Of a DNA stretch of 64,000 nt, positions 41,131 to 52,390 are shown piece after piece. Every line of letters starts with the position of its first letter. Within the stretch, counting starts at the first letter, position 1. Position numbers and translations under genes: made by a program. This DNA is from Polycladomyces subterraneus (GTDB taxonomy: Bacteria; Bacillota; Bacilli; Thermoactinomycetales; JIR-001). The notes under the pieces are model-generated. The model was not told the DNA's origin. It saw only the letters and a program-made list of their open reading frames with translations, and made no database searches. The DNA is taken from assembly GCF_030433435.1 (NCBI RefSeq), contig NZ_JANRHH010000029.1, positions 124,001 to 188,000 on the forward strand. The letters are read 5' to 3'.

Positions 41131-41499
41131 GTGATCACCAAAGTGGACCGCAATCAAAAGCGGAAAAAGCGTCATCTGCGTGTGCGGAAAAAAGTGTTCG
41201 GCACGGCTGAGCGTCCGCGTTTGAACGTGTTCCGCTCGGCCAAGAACATCTACGCGCAACTGATCGATGACGTTGCCGGTCACACGGTGGCTTCCGCTTC
41301 CACCTTGGATCCGGAATTCAAGGAACTCGGGATCTACGGCGGCAATGTCGAAGCCGCGCGCAAAGTCGGCGAACTGATCGCGAAACGGGCGATTGAAAAA
41401 GGATACAAAAAAGTGGTCTTCGACCGCGCGGGTTACCTCTATCACGGACGGGTGAAAGCCCTGGCCGAAGGTGCCCGGGAAGGAGGGCTCGAGTTTTGA
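41131..41499 (+). CDS. rplR: 50S ribosomal protein L18
   Basis: 5S rRNA-binding protein. [37 protein letters not shown] and [30 protein letters not shown] are diagnostic. 122 aa. GTG start after GAAGGGAG. Confidence 0.97.
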   Translation: MITKVDRNQKRKKRHLRVRKKVFGTAERPRLNVFRSAKNIYAQLIDDVAGHTVASASTLDPEFKELGIYGGNVEAARKVGELIAKRAIEKGYKKVVFDRAGYLYHGRVKALAEGAREGGLEF

Positions 41500-41516
41500 G
41501 CAAAGGAGGGAAACCG

Positions 41517-42014
41517 ATGAAAAACGAACCGGCTGCGACCGAACTGATTGAAAAAGTGGTCAGCATCAACCGGGTGGCCAAAGTGGTGAAGGGGGGTCGC
41601 CGGTTCAGCTTCAGCGCGCTGGTCGTCGTCGGTGACGGCAAAGGCATGGTCGGTGCCGGGATCGGTAAGGCCGCTGAAGTACCGGAAGCGATCCGGAAGG
41701 GGATCGAAGACGCGAAGAAGAATATGATTCGTGTCCCGTTGATGGGTACTACGATTCCGCATGAAATCACCGGTAAATTCGGTGCCGGCCGCGTCCTGTT
41801 GATGCCGGCTTCCGAAGGTACGGGTGTGATCGCCGGCGGTCCGGTACGTGACGTGTTGACCGTGGCCGGCGTAGGCGACATCCTGACGAAATCGATCGGT
41901 TCCAACAACCCGATCAACATGGTGCGGGCTACGTTGGAAGGCCTGAAAGGATTGAAACGGCCGGAGGAAGTGGCGCGCCTGCGCGGAAAAACCGTCGAGG
42001 AACTGTTAGGATAA
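41517..42014 (+). CDS. rpsE: 30S ribosomal protein S5
   Basis: Helps decoding fidelity and mRNA unwinding. [30 protein letters not shown] and [41 protein letters not shown] are conserved; the spectinomycin-loop region is wild type. The ATG at 41517 follows AAAGGAGGG; 165 aa. A TTG at 41496 lies before that site and is rejected. Confidence 0.97.
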   Translation: MKNEPAATELIEKVVSINRVAKVVKGGRRFSFSALVVVGDGKGMVGAGIGKAAEVPEAIRKGIEDAKKNMIRVPLMGTTIPHEITGKFGAGRVLLMPASEGTGVIAGGPVRDVLTVAGVGDILTKSIGSNNPINMVRATLEGLKGLKRPEEVARLRGKTVEELLG

Positions 42015-42026
42015 GGAGGGATGACC

Positions 42027-42215
42027 GTGGCAAAGAAACTGGCTATCACCCTCAAACGGAGTATGATCGGCCGTCCGGAAAAGCACCGGGTCACCCTTCG
42101 CACGTTGGGTCTTCGCAAACGGGAACAAACCGTGGTACACAGTGACAATCCGGCTATTCGCGGGATGGTCAATCAAGTCAAGCACCTGGTGGAAGTAAAG
42201 GAGATCGACGAGTAA
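42027..42215 (+). CDS. rpmD: 50S ribosomal protein L30
   Basis: 62-residue L30. [29 protein letters not shown] is the signature. The GTG at 42027 lies 6 bases after AAGGAGGG, whereas the ATG at 42021 directly abuts it, so GTG is chosen. Confidence 0.94.
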   Translation: MAKKLAITLKRSMIGRPEKHRVTLRTLGLRKREQTVVHSDNPAIRGMVNQVKHLVEVKEIDE

Positions 42216-42249
42216 TCGACGAGCACACGACGAAGAGGAGGTGCGAGTG

Positions 42250-42690
42250 ATGAAGCTCCATGAGCTGCAACCTGCTCCGGGTTCCCGGAAACCGAAAAAG
42301 CGGGTGGGCCGCGGAATTGCCGCCGGACAAGGTAAAACGGCGGGCCGGGGCACCAAAGGTCAAAAAGCGCGTTCGGGCGGTGGCGTTCGTCCGGGATTTG
42401 AGGGGGGACAAAACCCCATTTACCGTCGTTTGCCGAAACGCGGTTTCACCAACCCGAACCGGAAGGAGTATGCGGTGGTCAACCTCAGCACGTTGAACCG
42501 CTTTGAGGAAGGTACGGTTGTCACACCGGAGTTGTTGATGGAAACCGGTATTGTGAAGAAACTGCAAGACGGCTTGAAGGTACTGGGCGACGGTGAGCTG
42601 AAAGTGAAGCTGACGGTGAAAGCCCACAAATTCTCCCGCACTGCCGTGGAGAAAATCGAAGCCGCCGGTGGAGCGACGGAGGTGCTCTGA
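42250..42690 (+). CDS. rplO: 50S ribosomal protein L15
   Basis: Late-assembly protein. [44 protein letters not shown], with its Gly/Lys-rich extension, and the globular C terminus are typical. 146 aa. GAGGAGGTG precedes the ATG. The stop shares one base with secY, so export and ribosome genes are coupled. Confidence 0.97.
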   Translation: MKLHELQPAPGSRKPKKRVGRGIAAGQGKTAGRGTKGQKARSGGGVRPGFEGGQNPIYRRLPKRGFTNPNRKEYAVVNLSTLNRFEEGTVVTPELLMETGIVKKLQDGLKVLGDGELKVKLTVKAHKFSRTAVEKIEAAGGATEVL

Positions 42691-43997
42691 TGTTTCAGAC
42701 CCTGGGCAACATTTTCAGAGTGGAAGACCTGCGCCGTCGTATCTTATTCACCTTGTTGATGCTGGTCGTCTTCCGGATCGGCAGCTTCATCCCGGTCCCC
42801 AACACCAATGTGGACGCATTGAAGGCGCTGGAACAAGCCGGTGCATTCAGCCTGTTGAACACCTTTTCCGGTGGGGCGTTGCGTCAGTTCTCCATCTTTG
42901 CGATGGGGATCATGCCGTATATCACGGCGTCAATCATCGTCCAGCTGTTGACCATGGATGTGATTCCGAAGTTTGCGCAATGGGCCAAGGAAGGGGAAGT
43001 GGGTCGGCGCAAATTGGCACAGGTCACCCGGTATCTCACCATCGTGCTGGCCTTGATCCAGTCCGTCGGCTTGGCGATCGGTTTTGACCGTGCGGCGGGT
43101 ACGGCCATGCCGGGAGTGGAGTTCATCACTGACAAGAGCTTTGCCTCATATGCGCTGATCTCACTGACGCTGACTGCGGGGACGGCCTTTTTGATGTGGC
43201 TGGGCGAGCAGATCACGGACAAGGGAATCGGGAACGGTATTTCCATCCTGATCTTTGCCGGGATTGTGGCGGGGATTCCCAGCGCGATTGCGCGGATTTA
43301 CGAGTCCCAATTCGCCAATGCCGGTGATCAGGTCTTCCTCGTGATCGTGAAGCTGGTCATCATCTTGGCCGTGTTGGTGTTGATCGTGGCCGGTGTGATT
43401 TACATCCAACAGGGTGTTCGTAAGATACCGGTACAATACGCCAAGCGTGTGGTGGGCCGGAAAATGTTTGGAGGCCAATCCACACACATCCCGATGCGGG
43501 TTAACGCGGCAGGCGTGATTCCGGTGATCTTCGCCCTGTCGTTGTTGATGTTTCCGACCACCATCGCCCAATTCTGGCCGACCAACCCGGTGGCGGCGTG
43601 GATCATCACCAATCTGACTTATACCGCACCGTTGGGCATGACCCTGTATGTGTTGTTGATCATCGGGTTCACCTACTTCTACACGTTCGTGCAGATCAAT
43701 CCGGTACAGTTGGCGGACCAGATGAAAAAGAACGGCGGCTACATCCCAGGGATCCGACCAGGCAAAAACACATCCGTCTATCTGACCAGGGTCATGAATC
43801 GCCTCACCTTGGCCGGGGCGCTGTTCCTGGCTGCGGTTTCGATTCTGCCTGTCTTCTTCACATCCGTGGCGAAATTGCCTACGTCGGTGCAAATTGGTGG
43901 GACATCGCTGCTGATCGTGATCGGTGTCGCACTGGAAACGATGAAAACGATCGAGAGTCAGCTGATCAAACGGCATTACAAAGGATTCATCAAATAG
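42690..43997 (+). CDS. secY: Preprotein translocase subunit SecY
   Basis: Channel subunit of SecYEG with ten predicted transmembrane helices. Landmarks are the N-terminal RRRILFTLLMLVVFRIGSFIPVPN, helix-2 plug region GGALRQFSIFAMGIMPYITASIIVQLL, ERDKGIGNG-type EQITDKGIGNGISILIFAGIV and the cytoplasmic loop RRIPVQYAKRVVGRKMFGG-like KIPVQYAKRVVGRKMFGGQS. 435 aa. It overlaps rplO by one base (tgATG). Confidence 0.97.
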   Translation: MFQTLGNIFRVEDLRRRILFTLLMLVVFRIGSFIPVPNTNVDALKALEQAGAFSLLNTFSGGALRQFSIFAMGIMPYITASIIVQLLTMDVIPKFAQWAKEGEVGRRKLAQVTRYLTIVLALIQSVGLAIGFDRAAGTAMPGVEFITDKSFASYALISLTLTAGTAFLMWLGEQITDKGIGNGISILIFAGIVAGIPSAIARIYESQFANAGDQVFLVIVKLVIILAVLVLIVAGVIYIQQGVRKIPVQYAKRVVGRKMFGGQSTHIPMRVNAAGVIPVIFALSLLMFPTTIAQFWPTNPVAAWIITNLTYTAPLGMTLYVLLIIGFTYFYTFVQINPVQLADQMKKNGGYIPGIRPGKNTSVYLTRVMNRLTLAGALFLAAVSILPVFFTSVAKLPTSVQIGGTSLLIVIGVALETMKTIESQLIKRHYKGFIK

Positions 43998-44001
43998 CAC
44001 A

Positions 44002-44032
44002 GGTACCCCGGGACTGATCGGAACCGGGGACC
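44002..44032 (+). other. Hairpin between secY and adk
   Basis: GGTACCCCGG pairs with CCGGGGACC (one bulged A) around a 12-base loop. No U-tract follows. It lies 90 bases before adk. Confidence 0.45.
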
Positions 44033-44066
44033 GTAGTGCACCTAGTGAAAGGCCGAACAAGTGTGA

Positions 44067-45529
<1,463 letters not shown>

Positions 45530-45543
45530 AGGGTGATGTGGAC

Positions 45544-45849
45544 GTGACTGATGCCGAAAGTCGACCACGTCTTGGCCAAATCGTCCGCGTGTTGCGCGGT
45601 CGGGAGGCGGGGTCGTATGCGATCATCGTCGGTGTGGAAGAACCGCGTTTTGTCTTATTGGCAGACGGAGACAAAAGGAAATTCGACCGCCCGAAGAAAA
45701 AGAATATCAGGCATATCCAGCCAACGAATCATATCGCCCAGGAAGTGGCGGATGCGTTGGCTGAGACCGGTCGCGTCACGAACGCGAAGTTACGGTACGC
45801 CCTGAACCAATACCTGCTTCATCACGGTGAGGAGCAGAAAGGAGAGTGA
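45544..45849 (+). CDS. KOW-domain RNA-binding protein
   Basis: Small cytoplasmic protein found between map and infA in Bacilli. It has a KOW-like N terminus ([22 protein letters not shown]), then [23 protein letters not shown] and a helical C terminus. Function is unproven; an RNA or ribosome role is inferred from fold and location. The GTG at 45544 is 7 bases after AAGGGTGA and matches the start of relatives; earlier GTG codons at 45526 and 45538 are possible (the first overlaps the map stop). Confidence 0.88.
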   Translation: MTDAESRPRLGQIVRVLRGREAGSYAIIVGVEEPRFVLLADGDKRKFDRPKKKNIRHIQPTNHIAQEVADALAETGRVTNAKLRYALNQYLLHHGEEQKGE

Positions 45850-45854
45850 GGTCA

Positions 45855-46299
<445 letters not shown>

Positions 46300-46316
46300 G
46301 ACTGGAGGTGTGACAC

Positions 46317-46685
46317 ATGGCACGGATTGCAGGGGTAGACCTGCCGCGCGAGAAACGGATCGAAATCGCCCTGACCTATATCTACGGCATTGGCCGCTCT
46401 ACGGCGAAAAAAATTCTGGCGGAAACCGGCATCAACCCGGACACCCGCACGCGTGATCTCACCGAAGACGAAGTGTCCAAACTGCGGAGCTACATCGACA
46501 AAAACCTGATCGTTGAGGGGGACCTCCGCCGCGAAGTCGCGCTCAACATCAAACGCTTGATCGAGATTGGTTGTTATCGTGGAATCCGTCACCGCCGCGG
46601 ATTGCCGGTGCGCGGTCAACGGACAAAAACCAACGCCCGGACTCGGAAAGGTCCGCGCCGGACGGTTGCGAACAAGAAGAAATAA
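46317..46685 (+). CDS. rpsM: 30S ribosomal protein S13
   Basis: 30S head protein bridging to L5. [33 protein letters not shown] and [31 protein letters not shown] are conserved. 122 aa. TGGAGGTG precedes the ATG. Confidence 0.97.
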   Translation: MARIAGVDLPREKRIEIALTYIYGIGRSTAKKILAETGINPDTRTRDLTEDEVSKLRSYIDKNLIVEGDLRREVALNIKRLIEIGCYRGIRHRRGLPVRGQRTKTNARTRKGPRRTVANKKK

Positions 46686-46702
46686 TGTAAGGAGGGAATA
46701 CC

Positions 46703-47101
46703 ATGGCCAAGCGGAAAACCACCACTCAGCGCGTGAAGCGTCGTGTGCGTAAAAACATTGAATCCGGTGTGGCGCACATCCGTTCGACGTTCAACAACAC
46801 GATCATCACCATCACCGATCCGCGCGGCAACGCAGTGGCTTGGGCGAGCGCCGGCACGATGGGCTTCAAGGGCTCGCGCAAAAGCACCCCGTTTGCTGCG
46901 CAGATGGCTGCCGAATCTGCCGCGAAACAAGCGATGGAACAAGGAATGCGTACAGTGGAAGTGTTGGTGAAAGGCCCGGGTGCGGGTCGGGAAGCGGCGA
47001 TCCGTTCCTTGCAGGCGGCCGGATTGGAAGTCAGTCTGATCAAAGACGTGACGCCGATTCCGCACAACGGATGTCGTCCGCCGAAACGTCGTCGTGTCTG
47101 A
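46703..47101 (+). CDS. rpsK: 30S ribosomal protein S11
   Basis: Platform protein near the mRNA exit. [46 protein letters not shown] and [19 protein letters not shown] are typical. 132 aa. AAGGAGGG precedes the ATG. Confidence 0.97.
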   Translation: MAKRKTTTQRVKRRVRKNIESGVAHIRSTFNNTIITITDPRGNAVAWASAGTMGFKGSRKSTPFAAQMAAESAAKQAMEQGMRTVEVLVKGPGAGREAAIRSLQAAGLEVSLIKDVTPIPHNGCRPPKRRRV

Positions 47102-47132
47102 GCGGATAGAAACCTTCCAGTCTCTGATTTGG

Positions 47133-47160
47133 TTTACCTTGCCAAAAATGTGTGTATACT
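47133..47160 (+). promoter_or_regulatory. Promoter upstream of rpoA
   Basis: TTTACC (47133-47138), a 16-base spacer and TATACT (47155-47160). It lies in the 174-base rpsK-rpoA gap. The transcript would contain a GGGAGG/CCCTCC hairpin and the stem GGGTGAGA (47205-47212) / TCTCACCC (47233-47240). Confidence 0.55.
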
Positions 47161-47275
47161 GGATAGGACGGGAGGTAGTCTCTTGCCCTCCGGCGAATGA
47201 AAGAGGGTGAGAGAATCTGCCTATTGGTGCGATCTCACCCGGAACGCGACGTTCTGAAGGAGGGTTTCTAACCGT

Positions 47276-48220
47276 ATGATTGAAATCGAAAAACCGAAAA
47301 TCGAAGCCGTGGAAATGAGTGAAGATAACCGGTACGGCAAGTTTGTGGTGGAGCCCCTCGAACGGGGGTACGGTACCACGCTGGGTAACTCCCTCCGCCG
47401 CATTTTGCTGTCCTCCCTTCCGGGTGCGGCAGTCACCTCCATCCAGATCGACGGAGTCTTGCATGAGTTCTCCACCATTCCGGGTGTTGTCGAAGATACT
47501 ACGGAGATCATTCTGAACCTGAAAAAGCTGGCATTGAAGATCCATTCGGACGAAGAAAAAGTGCTGGAGATCGATGTGGAAGGCGGCGGAGAAGTCAAAG
47601 CGGGCGACATTCGAGCTGACAGCGATGTCGAGGTGTTAAACCCGGATTTGCACATCGCCACTCTGGCCGATGACGGCCATTTGCGAATCCGGATGACTGC
47701 CAACCGCGGACGTGGATATGTTCCGGCCGAACGGAACAAAAAAGAAGATCAACCGATCGGTGTGATTCCGATCGATTCGATTTACACCCCGATCGAACGG
47801 GTGAACTACAAAGTAGAGAATACTCGCGTTGGTCAAGTGACCAACTACGACAAGCTGACACTGGAAGTGTGGACCAACGGCAGCTTGCGTCCGGATGAAG
47901 CGGTCAGCTTGGGCGCCAAGATTCTGACCGAACACCTGATGCTGTTTGTCGGCCTGACGGATGAGGCTAAAGAAGCCGAGATCATGGTTGAGAAAGAAGA
48001 AGACAAAAAAGAAAAAGTCATGGAAATGACCATCGAAGAGCTGGATCTGTCCGTCCGGTCTTACAATTGCCTGAAGCGGGCCGGCATCAACACCGTGCAA
48101 GAGCTGACGCAAAAAACGGAAGAAGACATGATGAAAGTGCGGAACCTGGGGCGCAAGTCCCTGGAGGAAGTGCAGGAGAAACTGGCCGAACTGGGTCTCT
48201 CCTTGCGCAAAGAAGAGTAA
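47276..48220 (+). CDS. rpoA: DNA-directed RNA polymerase subunit alpha
   Basis: Assembly subunit of RNAP. The N-terminal dimerisation domain includes [32 protein letters not shown]; an acidic linker ([15 protein letters not shown]) leads to the alpha-CTD ([44 protein letters not shown]). 314 aa. AAGGAGGG precedes the ATG. It has a possible promoter of its own. Confidence 0.98.
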   Translation: MIEIEKPKIEAVEMSEDNRYGKFVVEPLERGYGTTLGNSLRRILLSSLPGAAVTSIQIDGVLHEFSTIPGVVEDTTEIILNLKKLALKIHSDEEKVLEIDVEGGGEVKAGDIRADSDVEVLNPDLHIATLADDGHLRIRMTANRGRGYVPAERNKKEDQPIGVIPIDSIYTPIERVNYKVENTRVGQVTNYDKLTLEVWTNGSLRPDEAVSLGAKILTEHLMLFVGLTDEAKEAEIMVEKEEDKKEKVMEMTIEELDLSVRSYNCLKRAGINTVQELTQKTEEDMMKVRNLGRKSLEEVQEKLAELGLSLRKEE

Positions 48221-48253
48221 CTGACAACTTGGATCAAGGGGGAGGGATAACCC

Positions 48254-48643
48254 ATGGCATACGCGAAACTGGGTCGTAATTCCGCGGCACGCAAAGCGTT
48301 GTTCCGCGACCTCGTCACCGACCTGATCATCAATGAACGGATTGAAACCAGTGAAGCGAAAGCCAAAGAAGTGCGCTCCATCGTCGAAAAAATGATCACC
48401 CTGGCCAAACGCGGCGATTTGCACGCCCGTCGTCAAGCGGCGGCTTTCGTTCGCAAGCATCGTTCCCACACGGTGAAAGACGGGGCGGAAGTGACGCACG
48501 AAAAAGTGGACGCGGTGAAAAAGTTGTTTGACGAAATCGCACCCCGCTACGCGGAACGACAAGGCGGATACACCCGTATCATCAAGATCGGACCGCGCCG
48601 TGGCGACGCTGCTCCGATGGTCTATCTGGAACTCGTCAAGTAA
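48254..48643 (+). CDS. rplQ: 50S ribosomal protein L17
   Basis: Exit-site protein and last gene of the alpha operon. [41 protein letters not shown] and [27 protein letters not shown] are diagnostic. 129 aa. GGGGGAGGG precedes the ATG. A terminator follows. Confidence 0.97.
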   Translation: MAYAKLGRNSAARKALFRDLVTDLIINERIETSEAKAKEVRSIVEKMITLAKRGDLHARRQAAAFVRKHRSHTVKDGAEVTHEKVDAVKKLFDEIAPRYAERQGGYTRIIKIGPRRGDAAPMVYLELVK

Positions 48644-48680
48644 TGTGGAACCAGCTCGTTGTTTTTGGATGAAAGGGAGA

Positions 48681-48718
48681 GGGCAGGATCGCTTTGGTCC
48701 TGAAATCTGCCCTTTTTT
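48681..48718 (+). terminator. Terminator of the S10-spc-alpha gene cluster
   Basis: GGGCAG (48681-48686) pairs with CTGCCC (48707-48712), continued by GGAT/AT-type inner pairs, and is followed by TTTTTT. It lies only 22 bases before ecfA1, so read-through could still supply the transporter genes; no other promoter was seen for them. Confidence 0.8.
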
Positions 48719-48739
48719 CTTTATGGAGGCTTGGACGGC

Positions 48740-49633
48740 ATGCGGCCCTTTATCGAGATGGAAGAAGCGGGTTTCTACTATGAACCGGACCCGCCGCCGA
48801 AAAACCAGTGGGTATTGAAAGAGTTGCGGCTCACCATCGCCAGAGGGGAATACGTGGCCATCATGGGCCCCAACGGGTCGGGTAAATCAACCCTGGCCCG
48901 TTTGATGAACGGCTTGCTTCTGCCCAAGGAAGGCAAAGTGCGGGTTGATGGGTACAACACCAATGACGAAACCCACCTTTGGCGGGTACGGCAAAGAGTC
49001 GGTATGGTGTTTCAAAACCCAGACAACCAGCTGGTGGCCACCACGGTGCGGGATGATATCGCCTTCGGGATGGAAAACCTCGGTGTGCCGCGAGAGGAGA
49101 TGGTGCGCCGCATACCCGAAGTGTTGGCGCAAGTGGGCTTGGACGGCATGGAGGAGTGGCCCCCGCATCTTTTGTCCGGAGGACAAAAGCAACGTCTCGC
49201 CATCGCCGCCGTACTGGCGATGCGACCAGAGGCGATTGTGTTGGACGAAGCGACGTCGATGCTCGATCCCGCAGGACGGCAGAGCGTATTGAATATCTTG
49301 CACCGGATGCATCGAGAAGGAATGACCATCATCCACATTACGCACTCGGCCAAAGAGGCGGCACACGCCGAACGCCTGCTGATCATGGCAGACGGAGAAG
49401 TGAAGATGGACGGAACACCCGAGGAAGTGTTCCAGGATGTCGACCGGTTGTCAGCGTGGAGGCTTGAAGTCCCGCTAATGGCGGCATTACACCATCGGCT
49501 GACCCAGTCTGGGTTTGTATTGCCCGTATCGTGGACGGAGACGGAGAAATGGGTGGAAGCGGTATGCAGATCGATCTCAGGGGAGTCAGTTTCACTTATG
49601 GAGAAGGAACACAGCAGGAAAAACAAGCCTTGA
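48740..49633 (+). CDS. ecfA1: Energy-coupling factor transporter ATPase EcfA1
   Basis: One of two ATPases driving group II ECF vitamin and metal importers. Walker A GPNGSGKSTLARL (residue 39 on), Q loop VFQNPDNQL, signature LLSGGQKQRLAIAA, Walker B AIVLDEATSMLDP and the switch His in IIHITHS. The C-terminal ECF-type extension is present. The ATG at 48740 is 10 bases after GGAGG; 297 aa. It overlaps ecfA2 by about 70 bases. Confidence 0.95.
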   Translation: MRPFIEMEEAGFYYEPDPPPKNQWVLKELRLTIARGEYVAIMGPNGSGKSTLARLMNGLLLPKEGKVRVDGYNTNDETHLWRVRQRVGMVFQNPDNQLVATTVRDDIAFGMENLGVPREEMVRRIPEVLAQVGLDGMEEWPPHLLSGGQKQRLAIAAVLAMRPEAIVLDEATSMLDPAGRQSVLNILHRMHREGMTIIHITHSAKEAAHAERLLIMADGEVKMDGTPEEVFQDVDRLSAWRLEVPLMAALHHRLTQSGFVLPVSWTETEKWVEAVCRSISGESVSLMEKEHSRKNKP

Positions 49634-50439
49634 AGCAACTGGACCTTCATGTGCCGGCCGGAACGCTGGCCGCGGTAATCGGGCCGACGGGATCAGGAAA
49701 GTCCACATTGGTACAGCTGATTGGCGGTTTGCTCCGACCGAGGGAGGGCACCATCCGTGTCGGTGAGACGGAAGTGAACGAACGGAGTCCCTCTCTCTCC
49801 CCATTACGCCGTCATGTGGGCATTGTCTTTCAATATCCTGAGCATCAGTTGTTTGCGGATACCGTGGAACATGACATCGCCTACGGCCCCCGCAACCGGG
49901 GCGTGCCGGAAGGAGAAATTCGCGACCGGGTGAGACAGGCGATGCATTGGGTGGGACTGCCCGAATCATTGTCTGATCGTTCTCCGTTTCAGTTGAGCGG
50001 TGGACAGATGCGACGGGTCGCCATTGCCGGTGTGTTGGCCATGCTCCCGCAAGTTTTGATTTTGGACGAGCCGACAGCGGGTCTCGATCCGGCTGGGAGA
50101 GAGGCTTTATTGCAACAGATTGATTGTTTGCGCCGAGAGCGGCGAATGACCGTTCTGCTGGTCTCCCACAGCATGGAAGAGGTGGCCCGTTATGCCGAAC
50201 GGATTTTTGTATTGCACCAGGGCAGATGCGTGTTGCAGGGGCCGCCCGCTGACGTTTTTGCTGACGAAGGCCGATTGAAAGAGTGGGGGTTGGACATTCC
50301 TGAGATCACCGCATTGATTCACCGATTGAACCGCAAACTGGACCCGCCGCTTCCCCTGGATTGTTTCACGGTAGAGGCGTTGTCACGGTTACTGGCGGAT
50401 CGGCGCGGGGAGGGGACGTCCCATGAACCCGTTCGGTAA
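49564..50439 (+). CDS. ecfA2: Energy-coupling factor transporter ATPase EcfA2
   Basis: Partner ATPase of EcfA1. QIDLRGVSFTYGEGTQQEKQALKQLDLHV with the ECF-typical long A loop, Walker A GPTGSGKSTL, VFQYPEHQLFADTV, FQLSGGQMRRVAIAG, ILDEPTAGLDP and LLVSHSMEEV. The ATG at 49564 gives a normal N terminus (291 aa) but has a weak ribosome binding site and lies inside ecfA1, so translation is probably coupled; an ATG at 49549 after GGAG is the alternative. Confidence 0.93.
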   Translation: MQIDLRGVSFTYGEGTQQEKQALKQLDLHVPAGTLAAVIGPTGSGKSTLVQLIGGLLRPREGTIRVGETEVNERSPSLSPLRRHVGIVFQYPEHQLFADTVEHDIAYGPRNRGVPEGEIRDRVRQAMHWVGLPESLSDRSPFQLSGGQMRRVAIAGVLAMLPQVLILDEPTAGLDPAGREALLQQIDCLRRERRMTVLLVSHSMEEVARYAERIFVLHQGRCVLQGPPADVFADEGRLKEWGLDIPEITALIHRLNRKLDPPLPLDCFTVEALSRLLADRRGEGTSHEPVR

Positions 50440-51229
50440 ACCGATCATCGGGCAGTACGTGCCCGGAGATTCCCCTGTTCACCGGATGGACCCCCGGGCC
50501 AAGCTGGTGTTTGTATTCGTTTACCTCACCGCGGTTTTCTGGGTGCGAGTGCCGTCAGCATATTTGTTGTTCATCCTCGTCAACCTCGTAGGTGTACGGT
50601 TGTCTGGTGTGTCCTGGCGGCTGCTGCTTCGTGGGATGAAGCCGATATTGTGGCTGATTGCCGTCACAGCGCTGTTGCACATCTTCCTGACCAAAGGCGG
50701 TAACCTGTGGTGGCAATGGGGACCCATCAGCATCCATGAACAAGGCGTCAAACAGGCGGGTTGGATGTCTGTGCGGTTCCTGTTGCTGATCACAATGGCC
50801 ACCCTGCTCACGTTGACCACGACGCCCATGGATTTGACCGAAGGGATGGAACGGCTGATGAAACCACTCAAATGGATCGGTGTACCCGTTCATGAACTGG
50901 CGCTGATGATGTCGATCGCCCTCCGGTTTATCCCGACATTGTGGGAAGAGGCGGAGAAAATCATGCGGGCACAGATGGCCCGGGGTGCCGATTTCGAATC
51001 GGGTGGCATGCTCAAGCGGACCAAAAGTTTCATCCCTGTCCTGATTCCCCTCTTTGTCTCCGCTCTCAAGCGGGCGGAAGATCTGGCGTTGGCGATGGAA
51101 GCACGCGCATACCGGGGAGGGGAAGGACGCACTCGGTTGCGGGAATTGCGCTTTTCGCGGCTGGACTGGGCGTTGTGGGCGGTGATGGGTGGACTGATCA
51201 TCGGCATATGGGTGTTAGGGCGTGTCTGA
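50423..51229 (+). CDS. ecfT: Energy-coupling factor transporter transmembrane protein EcfT
   Basis: Membrane scaffold linking EcfA1A2 to exchangeable substrate-binding S subunits, none of which is in the window. About six hydrophobic helices, plus the two coupling-helix Ala-Arg-Gly motifs, AQMARGADFESGG and MEARAYRGGEGR (near residues 185 and 228). 268 aa. It overlaps ecfA2 by 17 bases. The final codons (GRV-stop) lie in the left end of the repeat element at 51215. Confidence 0.95.
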   Translation: MNPFGKPIIGQYVPGDSPVHRMDPRAKLVFVFVYLTAVFWVRVPSAYLLFILVNLVGVRLSGVSWRLLLRGMKPILWLIAVTALLHIFLTKGGNLWWQWGPISIHEQGVKQAGWMSVRFLLLITMATLLTLTTTPMDLTEGMERLMKPLKWIGVPVHELALMMSIALRFIPTLWEEAEKIMRAQMARGADFESGGMLKRTKSFIPVLIPLFVSALKRAEDLALAMEARAYRGGEGRTRLRELRFSRLDWALWAVMGGLIIGIWVLGRV

Positions 51230-51437
51230 TGAAACCATAAAGGGGCAATGTTTTCCCGGATGAGCGAAGACCCGAAAATCGCAGGAATGGAATTGTGGGC
51301 AATGCCCTCTAATCGAAGCGCACTTAGCCCGTGGCCTGCGCTCACCGGGACGGAACGGTCATGGTCTGCTTCCTTGCGGGAGCAGGTGAAGCGTTTCGGG
51401 AAAACCATGTGGGCCATATAGAACAGACACACTCTAG
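51215..51437 (+). mobile_element. MITE-like inverted-repeat element between ecfT and truA
   Basis: Left end TTAGGGCGTGTCTGATGAAA and right end (read inverted) CTAGAGTGTGTCTGTTCTAT share the GTGTCTG core and are about 220 bases apart; both begin with a TAG-containing tetramer. The inside folds well: GTTTTCCCG (51250-51258) with CGGGAAAAC (51397-51405), GCGCA/TGCGC, and CTGCTTCC-TTGC-GGGAGCAG. It has no gene. The left end supplies the ecfT stop codon. Mobility is inferred from shape and from similar ends elsewhere in the window. Confidence 0.5.
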
Positions 51438-51460
51438 AGTCCGCTGAAAGGGGTGTGGAC

Positions 51461-52216
51461 GTGCGCAAGATTAAATTGACGGTCGCTTACGACGGTACTG
51501 ATTTTCACGGGTTCCAGCGCCAACCCGGCAAGCGGACGGTGCAGGGCACCTTGGAAGCCGCCATCTCGCGGTTGAATGGTACCGAAACCCATGTGACGGG
51601 GGCGGGGCGCACCGACGCCGGTGTTCATGCGTGGGGCCAGGTGTGTCACTTTGAAACGAGAAATCCTATGCCCGTCAAACGATGGGTCACCGTGCTCAAC
51701 CAGTCTCTTCCTCGGGATTTGGTGATCCGTTTGGCCGAGGAGGTGGCGCTGTCCTTCCATGCGCGCAAAGACGCCTGCTGGAAAACCTATCGGTACGTGA
51801 TCGACCGCTCTCCAGTGCCGGACGTGTTCACACGCCGGTATGCCACCCATCTTCCCGTATCATTGGATGTACAGCAGATGCAGCTCGCCGCTGAGCGTTT
51901 GGTGGGGACGCACGACTTCACTTCGTTCTCCTCGGCCAAATCACCAGTGGAAGATCGGGTGCGTACCATCTACCGTTGTGAGGTTCGCGAACAAGGCGAC
52001 AAACTGCTGATCGAAGTGACCGGCAACGGATTTTTGTATAACATGGTCCGCATCATCGCCGGGACACTGGTGGAAGTGGGTATGGGGAAACGAACCGAGG
52101 AATCGATTTCCAGTACCTTGGCCGCCAAGGATCGCTCCGCTGCGGGCAAAACCATGCCGCCAGAAGGGTTGACGATGGTAGAGGTGGGCTATGAACCGTG
52201 GGAGGAAATGGACTAA
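51461..52216 (+). CDS. truA: tRNA pseudouridine(38-40) synthase TruA
   Basis: Isomerises uridines 38-40 in the tRNA anticodon arm. The catalytic Asp is in GAGRTDAGVHAWGQ (near residue 52). KLTVAYDGTDFHGFQRQPGKRTVQGTLE and the C-terminal GNGFLYNMVRIIAGTLVEVG are typical. The GTG at 51461 is 6 bases after AAAGGGGTG and gives MRKIKLTVAYDG; GTG 51455 overlaps that site. 251 aa. Confidence 0.94.
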   Translation: MRKIKLTVAYDGTDFHGFQRQPGKRTVQGTLEAAISRLNGTETHVTGAGRTDAGVHAWGQVCHFETRNPMPVKRWVTVLNQSLPRDLVIRLAEEVALSFHARKDACWKTYRYVIDRSPVPDVFTRRYATHLPVSLDVQQMQLAAERLVGTHDFTSFSSAKSPVEDRVRTIYRCEVREQGDKLLIEVTGNGFLYNMVRIIAGTLVEVGMGKRTEESISSTLAAKDRSAAGKTMPPEGLTMVEVGYEPWEEMD

Positions 52217-52243
52217 CACGTGAGAATGATCAAGGGCTTTGCC

Positions 52244-52272
52244 TTGACATCGCTCTCCATTTGATATATTAT
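52244..52272 (+). promoter_or_regulatory. SigA promoter for rplM-rpsI
   Basis: TTGACA (52244-52249), a 17-base spacer and TATTAT (52267-52272), just after truA. Confidence 0.8.
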
Positions 52273-52279
52273 GATCGTT

Positions 52280-52380
52280 GGTATTTTCCACTGAATAGCC
52301 CCGGTGGAAACAATTCGGCGCGAACGTTTTGATATATCACCTGCAAACTGTGACGGACGATCAATCGTCTGCAATCGAGG
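52280..52380 (+). promoter_or_regulatory. L13 leader of rplM-rpsI
   Basis: The transcript from the promoter at 52244 has an about 110-base leader with TTTCCAC (52285-52291) pairing with GTGGAAA (52304-52310) and a second GACGAT-CA-ATCGTC hairpin just before the ribosome binding site. Position and first hairpin fit the known Bacillales L13 leader, which is thought to respond to L13. The match is from memory, not a covariance search. Confidence 0.6.
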
Positions 52381-52390
52381 AGGATCATCG

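Noticed and set aside
48731-48740. TTG start for ecfA1 three codons upstream
   Set aside because: It directly abuts the GGAGG site; the ATG at 48740 has workable spacing.
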